64,000 nt of DNA from Bradyrhizobium sp. CB1717 (GCF_029714325.1 NZ_CP121666.1:496001-560000); one strand, 5' to 3'; shown: positions 35,317-44,357, counted from the stretch's first letter. Notes: a model not told the origin generated them from the sequence alone. Program-made: numbers and translations.

Positions 35317-37488
35317 CTAGGCGGCTTGATTGTCCCGCGCGTCATCCTGTTTCAATGACCACCTGGCTCTATTCCGTCCATGGGCCTGGAAAGTATCGCT
35401 ATGTCGGCTGAGTAACGTACAAAGGTACCTTGACCCGTCACTGTAGATCCGCAACCCTTCCTGCTCGAAGAAAGCTATGAGTTCGATCGGGCGCATAGGC
35501 TGACCTGCGCGTTTCATGGCCACCTGGACCAGTTCGAGGACTTCCTCGGAAGTCCGGAAGTACCTCTCTGGTAGAGCTTCCCACTCGCAACGAAGCATGA
35601 ACCCCTTTGAAAAAATCTGGACGTAGGTATCGGGTTGGCTTTTGAGCTCATGGTGCACGGATCCCAATGTTCGGAAGATGCCTCGCTTTTCCAGGTCTTT
35701 AACGATTACTGCCGCCGTGATCGGCACTTGCGACCCTCGCAGGCATTCGAGAACGGGCTTTGGCTTAGGTGTGACCGCCACCGTTGGGAATTGGAACTTT
35801 AGCTTCTGGGCGGCGCCTGTGTTCGTAAGGGTTTCGGACGTACGGATATCCGTACGTCCAAAACCCTTACGAAAGTCGGTTTTGTGTGACGAGTTGTCCG
35901 CCACCAATTGGGCAAGCTTGCCGAAGACTTCAACCGAAAAGCCGCGTCCCTCAGGATTCGGGCTAACCAGCACGTAGTCGATCATCGCCTCAAGGCACTC
36001 GGCGACTTCGATGTCCAGCGCGTCAGTCGGGCTCTTCGTCAGCCGATCGAGCATACCCTTGGCCATGTCCAAATAGCGTTCTAGGGAAGCGGGCTCGATT
36101 TCGAATTCCACATCTTCGGAGTCCAAGTCCGCCAGTTGATCACTGAGCTTCTGCTTCTCGTTTTCGCGCTGTACGATGTGAGGAATGATTGCGGTATTGG
36201 GCGCACCATCGGCAATGGATGTGGCCAAGCGTTTGATCTGTGCTTCCAGTTTTTGCAGGTCGCGCGAGAGCTTTGCCCGGTGCGCACCTTTCTTCTTTCG
36301 ATTGGTACGGCTCGCCAAGTTATGCTCTTCCAAAAAGATGGCCACCGCCTCCGGCGTTTCCAACTGCTGCACTAGGCTTTGAAGGACGGCCGTCAGGATC
36401 TCATGGCGATAGTGGGTACGGTTGTTACTGCACTTGTCTCTGTCATCGCTGTAATACGAGCAACGAAGGCGCGTCGCTCGCCCGTCACCACCGCAGACAC
36501 TCATCGTCCCGCCCCTCGGGATGCCGTCCTCGTCGAGTTTAGTGCAGTGGGCGCATTTTAGCTTGCCGGAGAGAAACACGGCGGGCCCGGTCTTCTTCGT
36601 GATGGGCCGCGGCTTCTTGCGGCCGTTTCTTTTTGCCTGGACGCGGTCGAACTGGTCGGCGTCAATGATCGGGTCGTGCTGCCCCAGGCGCCTGAGCCAT
36701 TGTTCTTCCGGCCTGGGTTCGCGTTTCAGCTTCTCGTCGTCCGCATCAAAGTATGTCTTGCATTTGTTCCAGATTAAATCTTTACGATAGACAGCGTTCG
36801 TCAAGATGTAAGCGACGGTCTTTCTGTGCCACCTGCCGCCGCCGGGCGCTGGGGTGCGCTTGCGGTTCAACGTTCGGGTAATTGCTCGGTCGTCGAGGCC
36901 ACGCTCGTCGGCAAGGTTATACATCAGCTGCACGATCGCAGCTTCTTCCTCGTTTTTTACGAGATGGCCTTTCTCGCCGTCGATTTCCACGTTGTCGTAT
37001 CCGAAGACTCTCCCGCCTGTTCGGAGTCCTTTGATTAGCCTCGCAACTAGTGCCTCTTTGATCTGGAGGGATAACACCTGCAACTGCATCTGCGCGACAA
37101 TACCAACCGCCCAGATGTGCATGTCGGTAATTTGTCCCATCTGCGTGTCGTAGACGAGCACCCCGTTCTCTGTACAGAGCTCCATCAGATGATAGAGATG
37201 TCTGATTCTGCGCCCAAAGCGACTAAGGTCTCGAGCGACGATATGCGTTATCTTGCGCTCGCGAATCAGATTCAGGAGCTTCTGGTAGCCGGGACGGTTC
37301 TTGACGCGTGAGCCCGTTCCTACGTCTGACAACTCGTAGCGCAATGCGCCCTGCGCCGCGTCAACGTACCTTCTGTTGAGGTCACGCTGAACAATGTTGC
37401 TTTCGATCTGACCAGGGGTCGATACTCGGCAATAGCTAGCCCACACACCACCCTTCGGGGGTACCTGATGCATCACGAACTCTTTCAT
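35317..37488 (-). CDS. Large serine recombinase / integrase
   Basis: 723 residues. The catalytic domain opens with SYCRVSTPGQ (the serine nucleophile near residue 23) and includes ARDLSRFGRRIRHLYHLMEL. The recombinase domain follows (GGRVFGYDNVE near 170, RTLNRKRTP, AYILTNAVYRKDLIW), then a zinc ribbon (CAHC near 312 with later Cys) and a coiled coil near 395-440. After about residue 540 a second module, IPITAAVIVKDLEKRGIFRT and onwards, reads as winged-helix repeats not typical of integrases. A 48-bp palindrome lies at the junction. It is probably the mobility enzyme of an island or of a part of it; no attachment site was identified. Confidence 0.88.
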   Translation of the reverse strand: MKEFVMHQVPPKGGVWASYCRVSTPGQIESNIVQRDLNRRYVDAAQGALRYELSDVGTGSRVKNRPGYQKLLNLIRERKITHIVARDLSRFGRRIRHLYHLMELCTENGVLVYDTQMGQITDMHIWAVGIVAQMQLQVLSLQIKEALVARLIKGLRTGGRVFGYDNVEIDGEKGHLVKNEEEAAIVQLMYNLADERGLDDRAITRTLNRKRTPAPGGGRWHRKTVAYILTNAVYRKDLIWNKCKTYFDADDEKLKREPRPEEQWLRRLGQHDPIIDADQFDRVQAKRNGRKKPRPITKKTGPAVFLSGKLKCAHCTKLDEDGIPRGGTMSVCGGDGRATRLRCSYYSDDRDKCSNNRTHYRHEILTAVLQSLVQQLETPEAVAIFLEEHNLASRTNRKKKGAHRAKLSRDLQKLEAQIKRLATSIADGAPNTAIIPHIVQRENEKQKLSDQLADLDSEDVEFEIEPASLERYLDMAKGMLDRLTKSPTDALDIEVAECLEAMIDYVLVSPNPEGRGFSVEVFGKLAQLVADNSSHKTDFRKGFGRTDIRTSETLTNTGAAQKLKFQFPTVAVTPKPKPVLECLRGSQVPITAAVIVKDLEKRGIFRTLGSVHHELKSQPDTYVQIFSKGFMLRCEWEALPERYFRTSEEVLELVQVAMKRAGQPMRPIELIAFFEQEGLRIYSDGSRYLCTLLSRHSDTFQAHGRNRARWSLKQDDARDNQAA
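35824..35871. repeat. 48-bp near-perfect palindrome inside the recombinase gene
   Basis: The sequence is symmetrical about 35847.5 (GATATC centre) for 24 bases each way with one mismatched pair (35835/35860) and no spacer. It encodes KGFGRTDIRTSETLT in the recombinase frame, between the recombinase core and the C-terminal winged-helix-like module. Confidence 0.9.
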
Positions 37489-37607
37489 CGCGACGCCCGA
37501 TCAAGAACACGAACTCCTTCTCGGGCGCCGACGCAGGTCGGGTACCGGGAGTGGAGGGCGTTGAGGTTGAGACGTTGATGAGTCATGATGTGTTGTAGCC
37601 GATGCAA

Positions 37608-37613
37608 TATAAT
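37608..37613 (+). promoter_or_regulatory. Consensus -10 box ahead of the two-HTH regulator
   Basis: TATAAT at 37608-37613 with no clear -35 partner. Transcription from it would begin near 37620, downstream of the longest in-frame start (37602), which favours the GTG at 37638. Two copies of ATCACGGT (37618-37625 and 37647-37654) flank that start and may be regulator sites. Confidence 0.4.
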
Positions 37614-37637
37614 ATGTATCACGGTACAAGGAAATTC

Positions 37638-38747
37638 GTGCCGCAAATCACGGTTAACGAACCGCAAATGATCGGTCATAAGAAAAGCAGTCGTAAAACC
37701 AAGGACTTCGGAGATCCTCGGTTAGGCAAACTTCTGGCGGCCGCCCGCAAGAGGGCTGGGTTTTCGTCGGCCGCAGCTGCTGCGCTGGCCTATGGGTGGG
37801 CCGAAGCCTCTCTACGGGCGCATGAGCGGGGAGGCCGAAAGATAGGGGCTTCCGACGCGGAAAAGTACGAAGCTGCCTTCGGCCTTCCAGCAGGAAGTCT
37901 TCAAGATCGGCACCTAGCGGAGTACCAGCTCGGCGAGCTGACCCGGGCACAGGCTTCCAGGCTTAAAGATTCGCCTATCGAAGAGAACAGCTCGTCGAAC
38001 GAGCAGGTGGGACTTCGCCTTAAGATTGCACGCAAACTGCGTGGGTTCGAAACCGTCGCTGCTGCCGCTACAGAATTCGGGTTAGCGCACCCCACCCTGG
38101 CCGCGCACGAGGCTGGCACCAATCGGGTGAGCGAATTGATGGCGCTGGCGTACGCGTCAGCCTATGGCATCAGCTCGCTCTGGCTTCTAAAAGGCATTCA
38201 GCCATCCGGTCTCGGGGCGCGCGTTGACCAGCGCTTGGCCGTGCAGCCGAGCCTTGAGACCATAAGCTTTCGCGAGCTTCGGAGCCTCGCCGAAAGAGAG
38301 ACTCCCCCCGATTACTTTGAGGTCCGGAGACTTGTTGAGGAGGCAATCCACAAACAGAGAGTCTCTGCATCAGACGCTGACGATATCCCTGAGATGAATC
38401 CGGACCAGTTCGGGCCGTCGGGCCCGAACGAAAGAGCGATAGCCAGCACACGACGTTGGAGACTTCCCAAAGGATTCGTTTCCCATATGCTTTCGGCGAA
38501 TCCCTCTCGGGTGGTGGCAGTAGCAGTCGATGTCCCGAATGAAGGCCTCAAAATTGGAGACCGAGTCTTCGTTGATACTGGATGCCGTGATGTTGGACTG
38601 GGAGGACAGTTCGCATATTCCTATGGCAAGGGTCATCTCATCCTCCGAACTCATCCCATGGGCCAACATGCGATCCCGGTGGAGCAAACCGGGGTGCTCA
38701 TCGGAAGAGTCGTGGCAATATTTGTGCGAATGCAAGTTCACGATTGA
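37638..38747 (+). CDS. Regulator with two HTH units and a C-terminal S24-like domain
   Basis: 369 residues from the GTG at 37638, chosen because AAGGA stands five bases upstream and a TATAAT box overlaps the alternative start at 37602. Two similar XRE-type segments are visible: RLGKLLAAARKRAGFSSAAA with ASLRAHERGGRKIGA, and RLKIARKLRGFETVAAAATE with PTLAAHEAGTNRVSE. The C-terminal 120 residues (VVAVAVDVPNEGLKIGDRVF ... HLILRTHPMG) resemble the S24/LexA peptidase-like fold of phage-type repressors. I did not find a clear Ser-Lys dyad. It is divergent from the serine recombinase and is a plausible repressor of it. Confidence 0.7.
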   Translation: MPQITVNEPQMIGHKKSSRKTKDFGDPRLGKLLAAARKRAGFSSAAAAALAYGWAEASLRAHERGGRKIGASDAEKYEAAFGLPAGSLQDRHLAEYQLGELTRAQASRLKDSPIEENSSSNEQVGLRLKIARKLRGFETVAAAATEFGLAHPTLAAHEAGTNRVSELMALAYASAYGISSLWLLKGIQPSGLGARVDQRLAVQPSLETISFRELRSLAERETPPDYFEVRRLVEEAIHKQRVSASDADDIPEMNPDQFGPSGPNERAIASTRRWRLPKGFVSHMLSANPSRVVAVAVDVPNEGLKIGDRVFVDTGCRDVGLGGQFAYSYGKGHLILRTHPMGQHAIPVEQTGVLIGRVVAIFVRMQVHD

Positions 38748-39193
38748 ACTGGGTCAATCCGCGCAGCACAAACTCAGGTCGAACCGCTCTCGTTTGAGGA
38801 CTTGTTTGCGCCGTCTTTGCACAATTTGCGCCGCCGCTCTGCTCTATCGCAAAGTTGCCGCTCGACGTCGGCCTTGGCCATTACCGCCAGCACGATACGC
38901 ATCAGTTCTCTCCGCCTCACATCCGAACTCGGCGTTCCGCTGAGGTGTGGCTCGACCGCGTTCGAACTTGTGTACACTATTCGCACCCTTGAGGACGTCT
39001 GCAGCGTCTTGTTGGAAATCATCGACCACTCCCCTGTAATTGTTGAGCCAGAATCTCAGCTCGCCCGTCCCCGAAAAAAGTTTGCGCTATTCATCGCGCA
39101 GGTGGATCGGCCGACCGAACGGACATCATCAAAGTCACTCAAGTGATGAGGGGGCAGCCCCATACCGGCTTGTGCGTCGGCAAAGTCCCCATA
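38748..39193. other. Intergenic region with no assignable gene
   Basis: 446 bases between the two-HTH regulator and the end of the AAA/metalloprotease gene. A minus-strand frame at 38774-39022 (82 codons) has some helical character but matches nothing I know and lacks a good ribosome site. It may be decayed coding sequence. Confidence 0.4.
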
Positions 39194-41296
39194 CTAGTCA
39201 TACGAGCTTTCCCTCGTATCGTTCTTCAACAAACCGCTTTGCACGTGATGCGTTTTGAGGAGTTCGCCAATGGCAGCGCGATCGAGGTAGCCCGTCGCCT
39301 CCAATCGCCGTGCCACCGCTTCTACGGCTTCTCGGTTGTTTGCGATTAGTTCGCGCGCACGTATCAAGCAACGATCCAGGCGCTTCGTGATCAAAGCTAC
39401 AATGGATGGATCGTGAAGAAGCATTTCGGTCGCTCGGTCCGGAAAATGCGCCACTCCGATCACTCCGAAGCCGTACTTGAGTTCAAGGTCGACTGCCGCT
39501 TGGGTAGCTCGCGAAAAATCACTATCATCGCCGATGCCGGCGCCCGCCGTCGCCTCAGACGAGCCCAGTAGAATCTCTTCGGCGGCGCGGCCGGCCAGAA
39601 GGGCTGTGATGTAGTTTTCGATGCCTGCTCGGGTTTGGGAGTTGGCCCGCGAAAGCTCGACGCGCGTCGCCCCACCGTGATCTAGAATCGTCAACGCCTG
39701 CGGTTCGAAAACGGCCAGAGCCACGCCGGAGACAACGTGTCCGGCTTCGTGGATGGAACAGGATCGCCTGAGGCTTTGCGGCATTCCTTCGCGTCCAGAC
39801 CTGATCTCGTGGAGGACATCTTCCAACATGAGCTCGCGCCTGCCGCGGCGAGCGCGCGACTTCGCGCGCCGGACCCATGCCTCGACGTCCGCGCCGGTTT
39901 TGCCGGCGGCGGCGAGCGCGGCAGGCATCAGATCGACATTGGGCAAAGGGTCTGGGCCGAGATGAAAGCGGAAGATCGCGGTGAGGCTCTCGGTGTCAGG
40001 CAGTTCGATCTCGATCGTGCGGTCGAGGCGCCCCGCGCGACGTACAGCCGCGTCGATGTGCTCGGGGTGATTTGTTGCGCCGATCACGACCACGCCGGGC
40101 CGCTCTTCGATGCCTGCCAACAGCTCCAAGAGTAGATTGACGATCTGGGTCCAATACTCCTTGTACTCGGTCGTCAGGGTTGCGCGATCCGAGATTCCGT
40201 CCAACTCGTCGACAAATAGAATGCACGGCGCAAGTTTGCGCGCCTGCGAGAATGCTTCCTTGATGGCCGCTAGTGTGCCGGACAAATAGGCCGCTGCATT
40301 CCAGTCTGCGACTGACGTGGCCACAAGGGGGACACCCGCAGACTTCGCCACCGCGCGGGCGAATTGCGTCTTGCCTACGCCAGGCGCGCCGACCAGCAGA
40401 AGGCCCTTTTCGATACATTCCCAATCGAGACATCCTGCCCGGTACTCGCGCAAGTCCGCGACCAGATTCATTCCCCATTCGCGTGCCGCACCGTAGCCAG
40501 CAAGTTCCTCCAACCCGGGACCGCGATGGTCGAAGAACGATTTCGTCGAGACGACCTTTTCCAGGCGCTTCACGCAATCGTCAGCCGTGCGATCCGAGCG
40601 AACTGCGAGCGTTAGGTCTGCGATGTCGACTGCGCGGACAACTTGCTCGTTCACCGCTGCGTTCGGAGGGTTTCCGGTCACGGCTTCGATCACCAGCGCG
40701 ATCGCGGAAGCGTCGAGCTGGCTGAGCAAAAGGTGATGTTCCGCCGCGCGGAGGAGATCGCGCGGCAGGTGTCGGCGGGGATCCGGTGCAGCACCGAAGA
40801 TCGGCGCGCGGGCATGCAGAGCCTTCGCAATCGTGTCGTTCCCCCGCTCCGATTTGTGCTCGGTCGATGTTCCATCCCGCGCCAGCAACAATACCGGACG
40901 CGTATAGTGGTTCTCGTTGAAGGAGCGGTCGTCGAGAACTCTTGCTTCAGAGCCGAAGGCGCATGTCTTTAGGACTTGCCGAACGAGAGAAACCACCTCG
41001 GCGCAGTGCGTGGCGAGCGACACGACCGGGCAACCGCGGCGTAACTCGCGAGTGAGCCCGTCGACCGGCTCGATTGCGCGCGCGACGAGGATCGCTGCGG
41101 CCGCCAGGTCCGCCCGGATCGATGTCCTTCCCACCGACTCTGGGGCGGTCGACAAATCCTCGATCAGACGCTCGATGGGATCATCCGGGTCGCCGCCTCG
41201 CAGGAGCGGGCTATTATTTGTGCCAGCTTCGGCGGCCAACATATCGAGGTAGGCGCGGGCGAGGAGGTCCCGCTTACCTTCTGCGTACATGTTCAT
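39194..41296 (-). CDS. FtsH-like AAA ATPase / M41-type zinc metalloprotease without membrane anchor
   Basis: 700 residues from the ATG at 41296, which has GGAG about eight bases upstream; the longer frame to 41620 is low-complexity and rejected. Walker A GAPGVGKTQFARAVAKSAGV near residue 300, Walker B ILFVDELDGI near 350, SRH-like AAVRRAGRLDR near 410, and the zinc site HEAGH near 515. The order matches FtsH (AAA then M41), but the N-terminal 290 residues lack a transmembrane segment and instead are soluble and unrecognised. It probably unfolds and degrades cytosolic substrates. Related soluble forms occur in islands of rhizobia. Confidence 0.85.
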   Translation of the reverse strand: MNMYAEGKRDLLARAYLDMLAAEAGTNNSPLLRGGDPDDPIERLIEDLSTAPESVGRTSIRADLAAAAILVARAIEPVDGLTRELRRGCPVVSLATHCAEVVSLVRQVLKTCAFGSEARVLDDRSFNENHYTRPVLLLARDGTSTEHKSERGNDTIAKALHARAPIFGAAPDPRRHLPRDLLRAAEHHLLLSQLDASAIALVIEAVTGNPPNAAVNEQVVRAVDIADLTLAVRSDRTADDCVKRLEKVVSTKSFFDHRGPGLEELAGYGAAREWGMNLVADLREYRAGCLDWECIEKGLLLVGAPGVGKTQFARAVAKSAGVPLVATSVADWNAAAYLSGTLAAIKEAFSQARKLAPCILFVDELDGISDRATLTTEYKEYWTQIVNLLLELLAGIEERPGVVVIGATNHPEHIDAAVRRAGRLDRTIEIELPDTESLTAIFRFHLGPDPLPNVDLMPAALAAAGKTGADVEAWVRRAKSRARRGRRELMLEDVLHEIRSGREGMPQSLRRSCSIHEAGHVVSGVALAVFEPQALTILDHGGATRVELSRANSQTRAGIENYITALLAGRAAEEILLGSSEATAGAGIGDDSDFSRATQAAVDLELKYGFGVIGVAHFPDRATEMLLHDPSIVALITKRLDRCLIRARELIANNREAVEAVARRLEATGYLDRAAIGELLKTHHVQSGLLKNDTRESSYD

Positions 41297-41732
41297 TACT
41301 TCACTCCATCGAGAAGCGCCATTGGGCGAGGAGGTGTCCGATTGCGAGCGGCGCGGGACAGCGCCGTGGCGCAATTCGAGACCCGTCGGCCTCACGCTAC
41401 CGGCGAAATGGACGTTCGTGATGGCGCTCGCTGCTGGCCCCTGCGCCGGCTTCGCGTGCGGGTGCAGCGGCTGATGCTGACGCCAACAGGATGAAGAGTG
41501 TGCTTGCTGCCGATACTCCCACGCATGGAGGCGGAGCATCCCTTCAGGAGCGCAATGCAATCTCGAACTGCCAGTCACATACGGCAATAGGTTACGACCC
41601 GAGATTGCTTTTCCGCGCATAACGGGGGTTCTGTTCTAAGCGCGCCGAACTTCTCTGACGCGCCGAAAAGTCGTCGATTGACTGCATGCCGCCGCTGCAG
41701 CACTGGAGGTCTTCAGCGGCGGCCGTGAATCT

Positions 41733-42323
41733 CTAACGGGAGCACACAATCGTACGAGGACCCAAAGGCGCTTCATAAATGCTAAGCTCCACCAGATCCT
41801 CGCAGGCCAAGGCGCACACAGCAGCCAGGATATCGTTACTCGGTCGCGCATTCTCCTCGAGTTCGAGTATCGATTGCGGGCCATCTTCCGCGAGTGCAGC
41901 CGCGATCTTTAGCCTATCATTCACAGATACGTGGTAGCGCTCGTGCGACCAGACCGCGCGGGCGTTGGAGAACAGCGGTTCCCGTCTAATATCGACCGCA
42001 TCGCGTTCGAGCAGACGCAGCCCGTTTGACTCAAGCACACCAGAGAGGTGTGCTAATTCCCAGTCGCTTCGCTGTGGTCGCGTTCTGCAAACCGACAGTA
42101 GGAAATCACCGTCAATTCTGTTTAGGACGATGCCGTCTAACCTTTCTTGACGATCATACAGGTCCGGAGCCTTCCGATAGCCGATCGCGCGAACCGAATG
42201 GTCAAGGCTCGCTTGCGCGAGTGCGTCGCGGGTAAGGAAATGGTGTACGGGAATCGCAACTTTGCACTTCGGGCTGGTGAAGAAGGCGGGCGCGGCCCGT
42301 AGATGGGGGTGATTGCTATCCAT
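41733..42323 (-). CDS. Unrecognised protein upstream of the AAA/metalloprotease gene
   Basis: 196 residues, soluble. The N-terminal half (YRKAPDLYDRQERLDGIVLN, then GDFLLSVCRTRPQRSDWELA) looks like a compact alpha/beta unit. The C-terminal 70 residues (RLKIAAALAEDGPQSILELE ... ILAAVCALACEDLVELSIYE) read as a winged-helix. Same strand as the AAA/metalloprotease gene, 436 bases upstream of it, with no recognisable gene in the gap. It may be a partner or regulator; not identified. Confidence 0.5.
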   Translation of the reverse strand: MDSNHPHLRAAPAFFTSPKCKVAIPVHHFLTRDALAQASLDHSVRAIGYRKAPDLYDRQERLDGIVLNRIDGDFLLSVCRTRPQRSDWELAHLSGVLESNGLRLLERDAVDIRREPLFSNARAVWSHERYHVSVNDRLKIAAALAEDGPQSILELEENARPSNDILAAVCALACEDLVELSIYEAPLGPRTIVCSR

Positions 42324-42632
42324 GGCACAATGTCCTGAACACGTTGTGGGCGAGGGACGGTGTGACCAAGATCATGATGATGGTCGATGAACATGGGCAT
42401 GTTCCTTCCTGCGTGATCGAACGCCTACATCGATCGCCAAAAGGCCTTGGAATTGCGATTGCGCGCGGGCAATCGTTTGCTGAAAGGCTGCTGGACCTAG
42501 CGCATTGTGTAAGCGACGAGGGGGCCGTCCCTCGGCCCCCTGTCATGGCAGTTGTTATTGCTGATCGATGTCGGCGAGAGCTCTAAGATGCATTGCCACG
42601 TCTCCGCACAATGCTCGCAGGCAAAAAGCGAT

Positions 42633-42652
42633 TGACACGTTATAGCGTGTCA
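42633..42652. promoter_or_regulatory. Operator-like inverted repeat
   Basis: TGACACG (42633-42639) and CGTGTCA (42646-42652), perfect 7-bp arms with a six-base spacer, in the gene-free stretch 42324-42735 just beyond the end of the small XRE gene. The left arm overlaps a TTGACA element. It may be the target of the adjacent XRE protein or of another dimeric regulator. The rest of this 412-base stretch holds nothing I can assign. Confidence 0.45.
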
Positions 42653-42735
42653 TAGGATTGTGCCGAAGATATGGCAAATCGACCGTTGCGAGTGCCTCGT
42701 CCGCCACTTCGGAACCGAGGGGCCGGTATGCTTCT

Positions 42736-42984
42736 TTAGGAGCGCGGCAACTCGAAGAGCTCGGCGAAGCTCACGTTCAGCGCAGCTGCGATCCTCAGGA
42801 TCGAATCCAGCGTCGGGTTCGCTTCTCCCCTCTCGATTTGACTGACGAGCGCCTGACGGACTCCGGCCCCCTCGGCCAGATCCCTTTGGGACATCTTCAT
42901 GGAAAGCCTTAGCTCTTTGACCTTGCGGCCGAAGGTGTCCCTCAGCTGCGTGCTGACTGATACAAAGGATTCGGATTCCGTCAT
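42736..42984 (-). CDS. Small XRE-family DNA-binding protein
   Basis: 82 residues, almost entirely one HTH_XRE domain: VKELRLSMKMSQRDLAEGAG, then VRQALVSQIERGEANPTLDS and ILRIAAALNVSFAELFEL. This size is typical of island or toxin-antitoxin transcription factors. It stands alone; no toxin-like gene is adjacent. The predicted operator at 42633-42652 lies just past its stop. Confidence 0.85.
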   Translation of the reverse strand: MTESESFVSVSTQLRDTFGRKVKELRLSMKMSQRDLAEGAGVRQALVSQIERGEANPTLDSILRIAAALNVSFAELFELPRS

Positions 42985-43568
42985 GAGCCTCTCCGGAATA
43001 TCCTTTGTTCGGCGATCAAGACTTGAGAGAAGGTCTTGATTAACGTTGCCACGTTTCGGGTGCTCCCGCCACCGGGATAGCGTCCGTGCGCAAGGATTAT
43101 CCTTCGTTAGCCAGCTCTGCCGGCGCTATGGGACGAAAAACCGAATCTTGCGAAGGAATCGTCCATCGGACGCCATTGTAGCCCGCGACTATGGCTGCAG
43201 CAGGCGCCCCGATACGTAGTACCCTGCCTGATCTCACTGACTTCCGGAATGAGAGTAGTAGACTATCGATGGAGTATTAGCGGGGCAGCTTAGGCAAGAC
43301 CCGGCCGGTCCATCAGGCGTCAGCGGACGAGTCCTTTGTGGACGACAGGGCAGCTGCCGTGCGCAACGAGGAAGTCTTGACGGCCGCTCGCCCGCAACCG
43401 CTGTTTCGCGAGCGCCTTGAGCGCCATGCCTTATTGTCGTGAAGCAGTATTCCTTGGCGTCCTTGGCAACGGCGGCCAATCCGTATCGCCGATCCTTCGG
43501 CAGAACCTGGCCGAGCGTCACTGATCCGACCGCCGGCGATCAGCGAAGTTCTATTGTTAATGGCCGGC

Positions 43569-43921
43569 CTAGTTCCGCCCTTCGAGACAAAATCGCCAGT
43601 ACGTTACCTTTCCGTCCGGACGCAGGTAGTACGGGCGGATCAGGTAGCGCGGGTCGATGTCGGACTTGTCGACGAATTCGTCGATTTCGATGGTACGCGT
43701 AGACTCCAGCGCGATCTCCTCGAGCTCCTCCTTCGTGACCTCGATGTACTGACCTTTGTCGAGCTCGTAGCCCTTGACGATGTCCTCGTTCGGCACCTCG
43801 TCGCCGGTGTCGGCATCGACCTTGACGTACTTGATGCGGTGGCCGGTCTGCCGGTTGAGCTGGTTGAAGGAGATCTTCTCGGACTCGGAGGTGGCCGGGT
43901 AGCCGCCGAGAAGGGAATGCG
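43569..43921 (-). pseudogene. ku: Internal fragment of the NHEJ protein Ku
   Basis: The frame translates to PATSESEKISFNQLNRQTGH, continues RIKYVKVDADTGDEVPNED and IVKGYELDKGQYIEVTKEEL, and ends at LESTRTIEIDEFVDKSDIDP followed by RYLIRPYYLRPDGK. This is the N-terminal quarter of bacterial Ku, missing its first 20 or so residues and everything after about residue 135. A stop lies just upstream of the homology and another soon after it. It abuts a polX fragment on the other strand, so both were cut by the same rearrangement. Confidence 0.85.
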
Positions 43922-44170
43922 GTTAGACGCTGACGGCCTGCGCAAGGGCCGCACACTGGTCGCCGGCGAGGAGGCCGACATCTATCGCGCCCTCGGTCTG
44001 CCCTTCATCGATCCTGAGCTCCGGGAGCGGCGCGGCGAGGTCGAGCTGGCTCTGAAGGGTAAGGACCTGCGCGGAATCCTGCACTGCCACACACCGATGC
44101 TTCCGATGGGACAGAGACCCTGGAGACCATGGCGAAGGCGACGCGCCAGCGCGGGTTCGAGTATTTCGTA
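43917..44170 (+). pseudogene. polX: Fragment of PolX-type DNA polymerase/3'-5' exonuclease
   Basis: The frame MRLDADGLRKGRTLVAGEEA, IYRALGLPFIDPELRERRGE and LRGILHCHT matches the end of the polymerase part and the start of the PHP phosphoesterase domain of bacterial family X polymerases. At the HCHT motif the frame shifts; the continuation DASDGTETLETMAKATRQRG then FEYF is readable in the next frame. The match stops near 44170. Both ends are missing, so it is dead. Confidence 0.8.
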
Positions 44171-44328
44171 TCCGTCCGGTGTAGGCCCCTAGGACACCAT
44201 CATTCGTCTCGACTAACAAAGCTGATGACACCAGGTTGGTACGCGTCCGGGCAAGACCCTGGTCCCGCAAGCTCGCCGTTGACTCGGTGGTTTGGCAGCC
44301 AGATCGAGCGAGAAACGACGGCATTGAG

Positions 44329-44357
44329 TTGTTGCTGCGGCATTTGTATCTTATAAA
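44329..44357 (+). promoter_or_regulatory. Sigma-70-like promoter for the HigA-like gene
   Basis: TTGTTG (44329-44334) and TATAAA (44352-44357) with a 17-base spacer, 90 bases ahead of the antitoxin ATG. One of the better consensus matches in the window. Confidence 0.5.

Noticed and set aside
38774..39022. Minus-strand 82-codon frame
   Set aside because: Some helical character but no family resemblance or ribosome site; treated as non-coding or decayed.
41349..41366. GC-rich hairpin (CGGCGC-N6-GCGCCG) as a terminator
   Set aside because: Short arms, no T-run, and such chance hairpins are frequent in GC-rich DNA.
41297..41620. N-terminal extension of the FtsH-like protein
   Set aside because: Low-complexity, His/Gln/Ser-rich translation with no ribosome site; the ATG at 41296 has GGAG upstream.
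42344..42586. Plus-strand 80-codon frame upstream of the small XRE gene region
   Set aside because: No recognisable domain, no good ribosome site, and an equally long open frame on the other strand.
43234..43521. Possible LigD fragment next to the Ku remnant
   Set aside because: Looked for because of the Ku neighbour, but no ligase or polymerase motif could be found in any frame.
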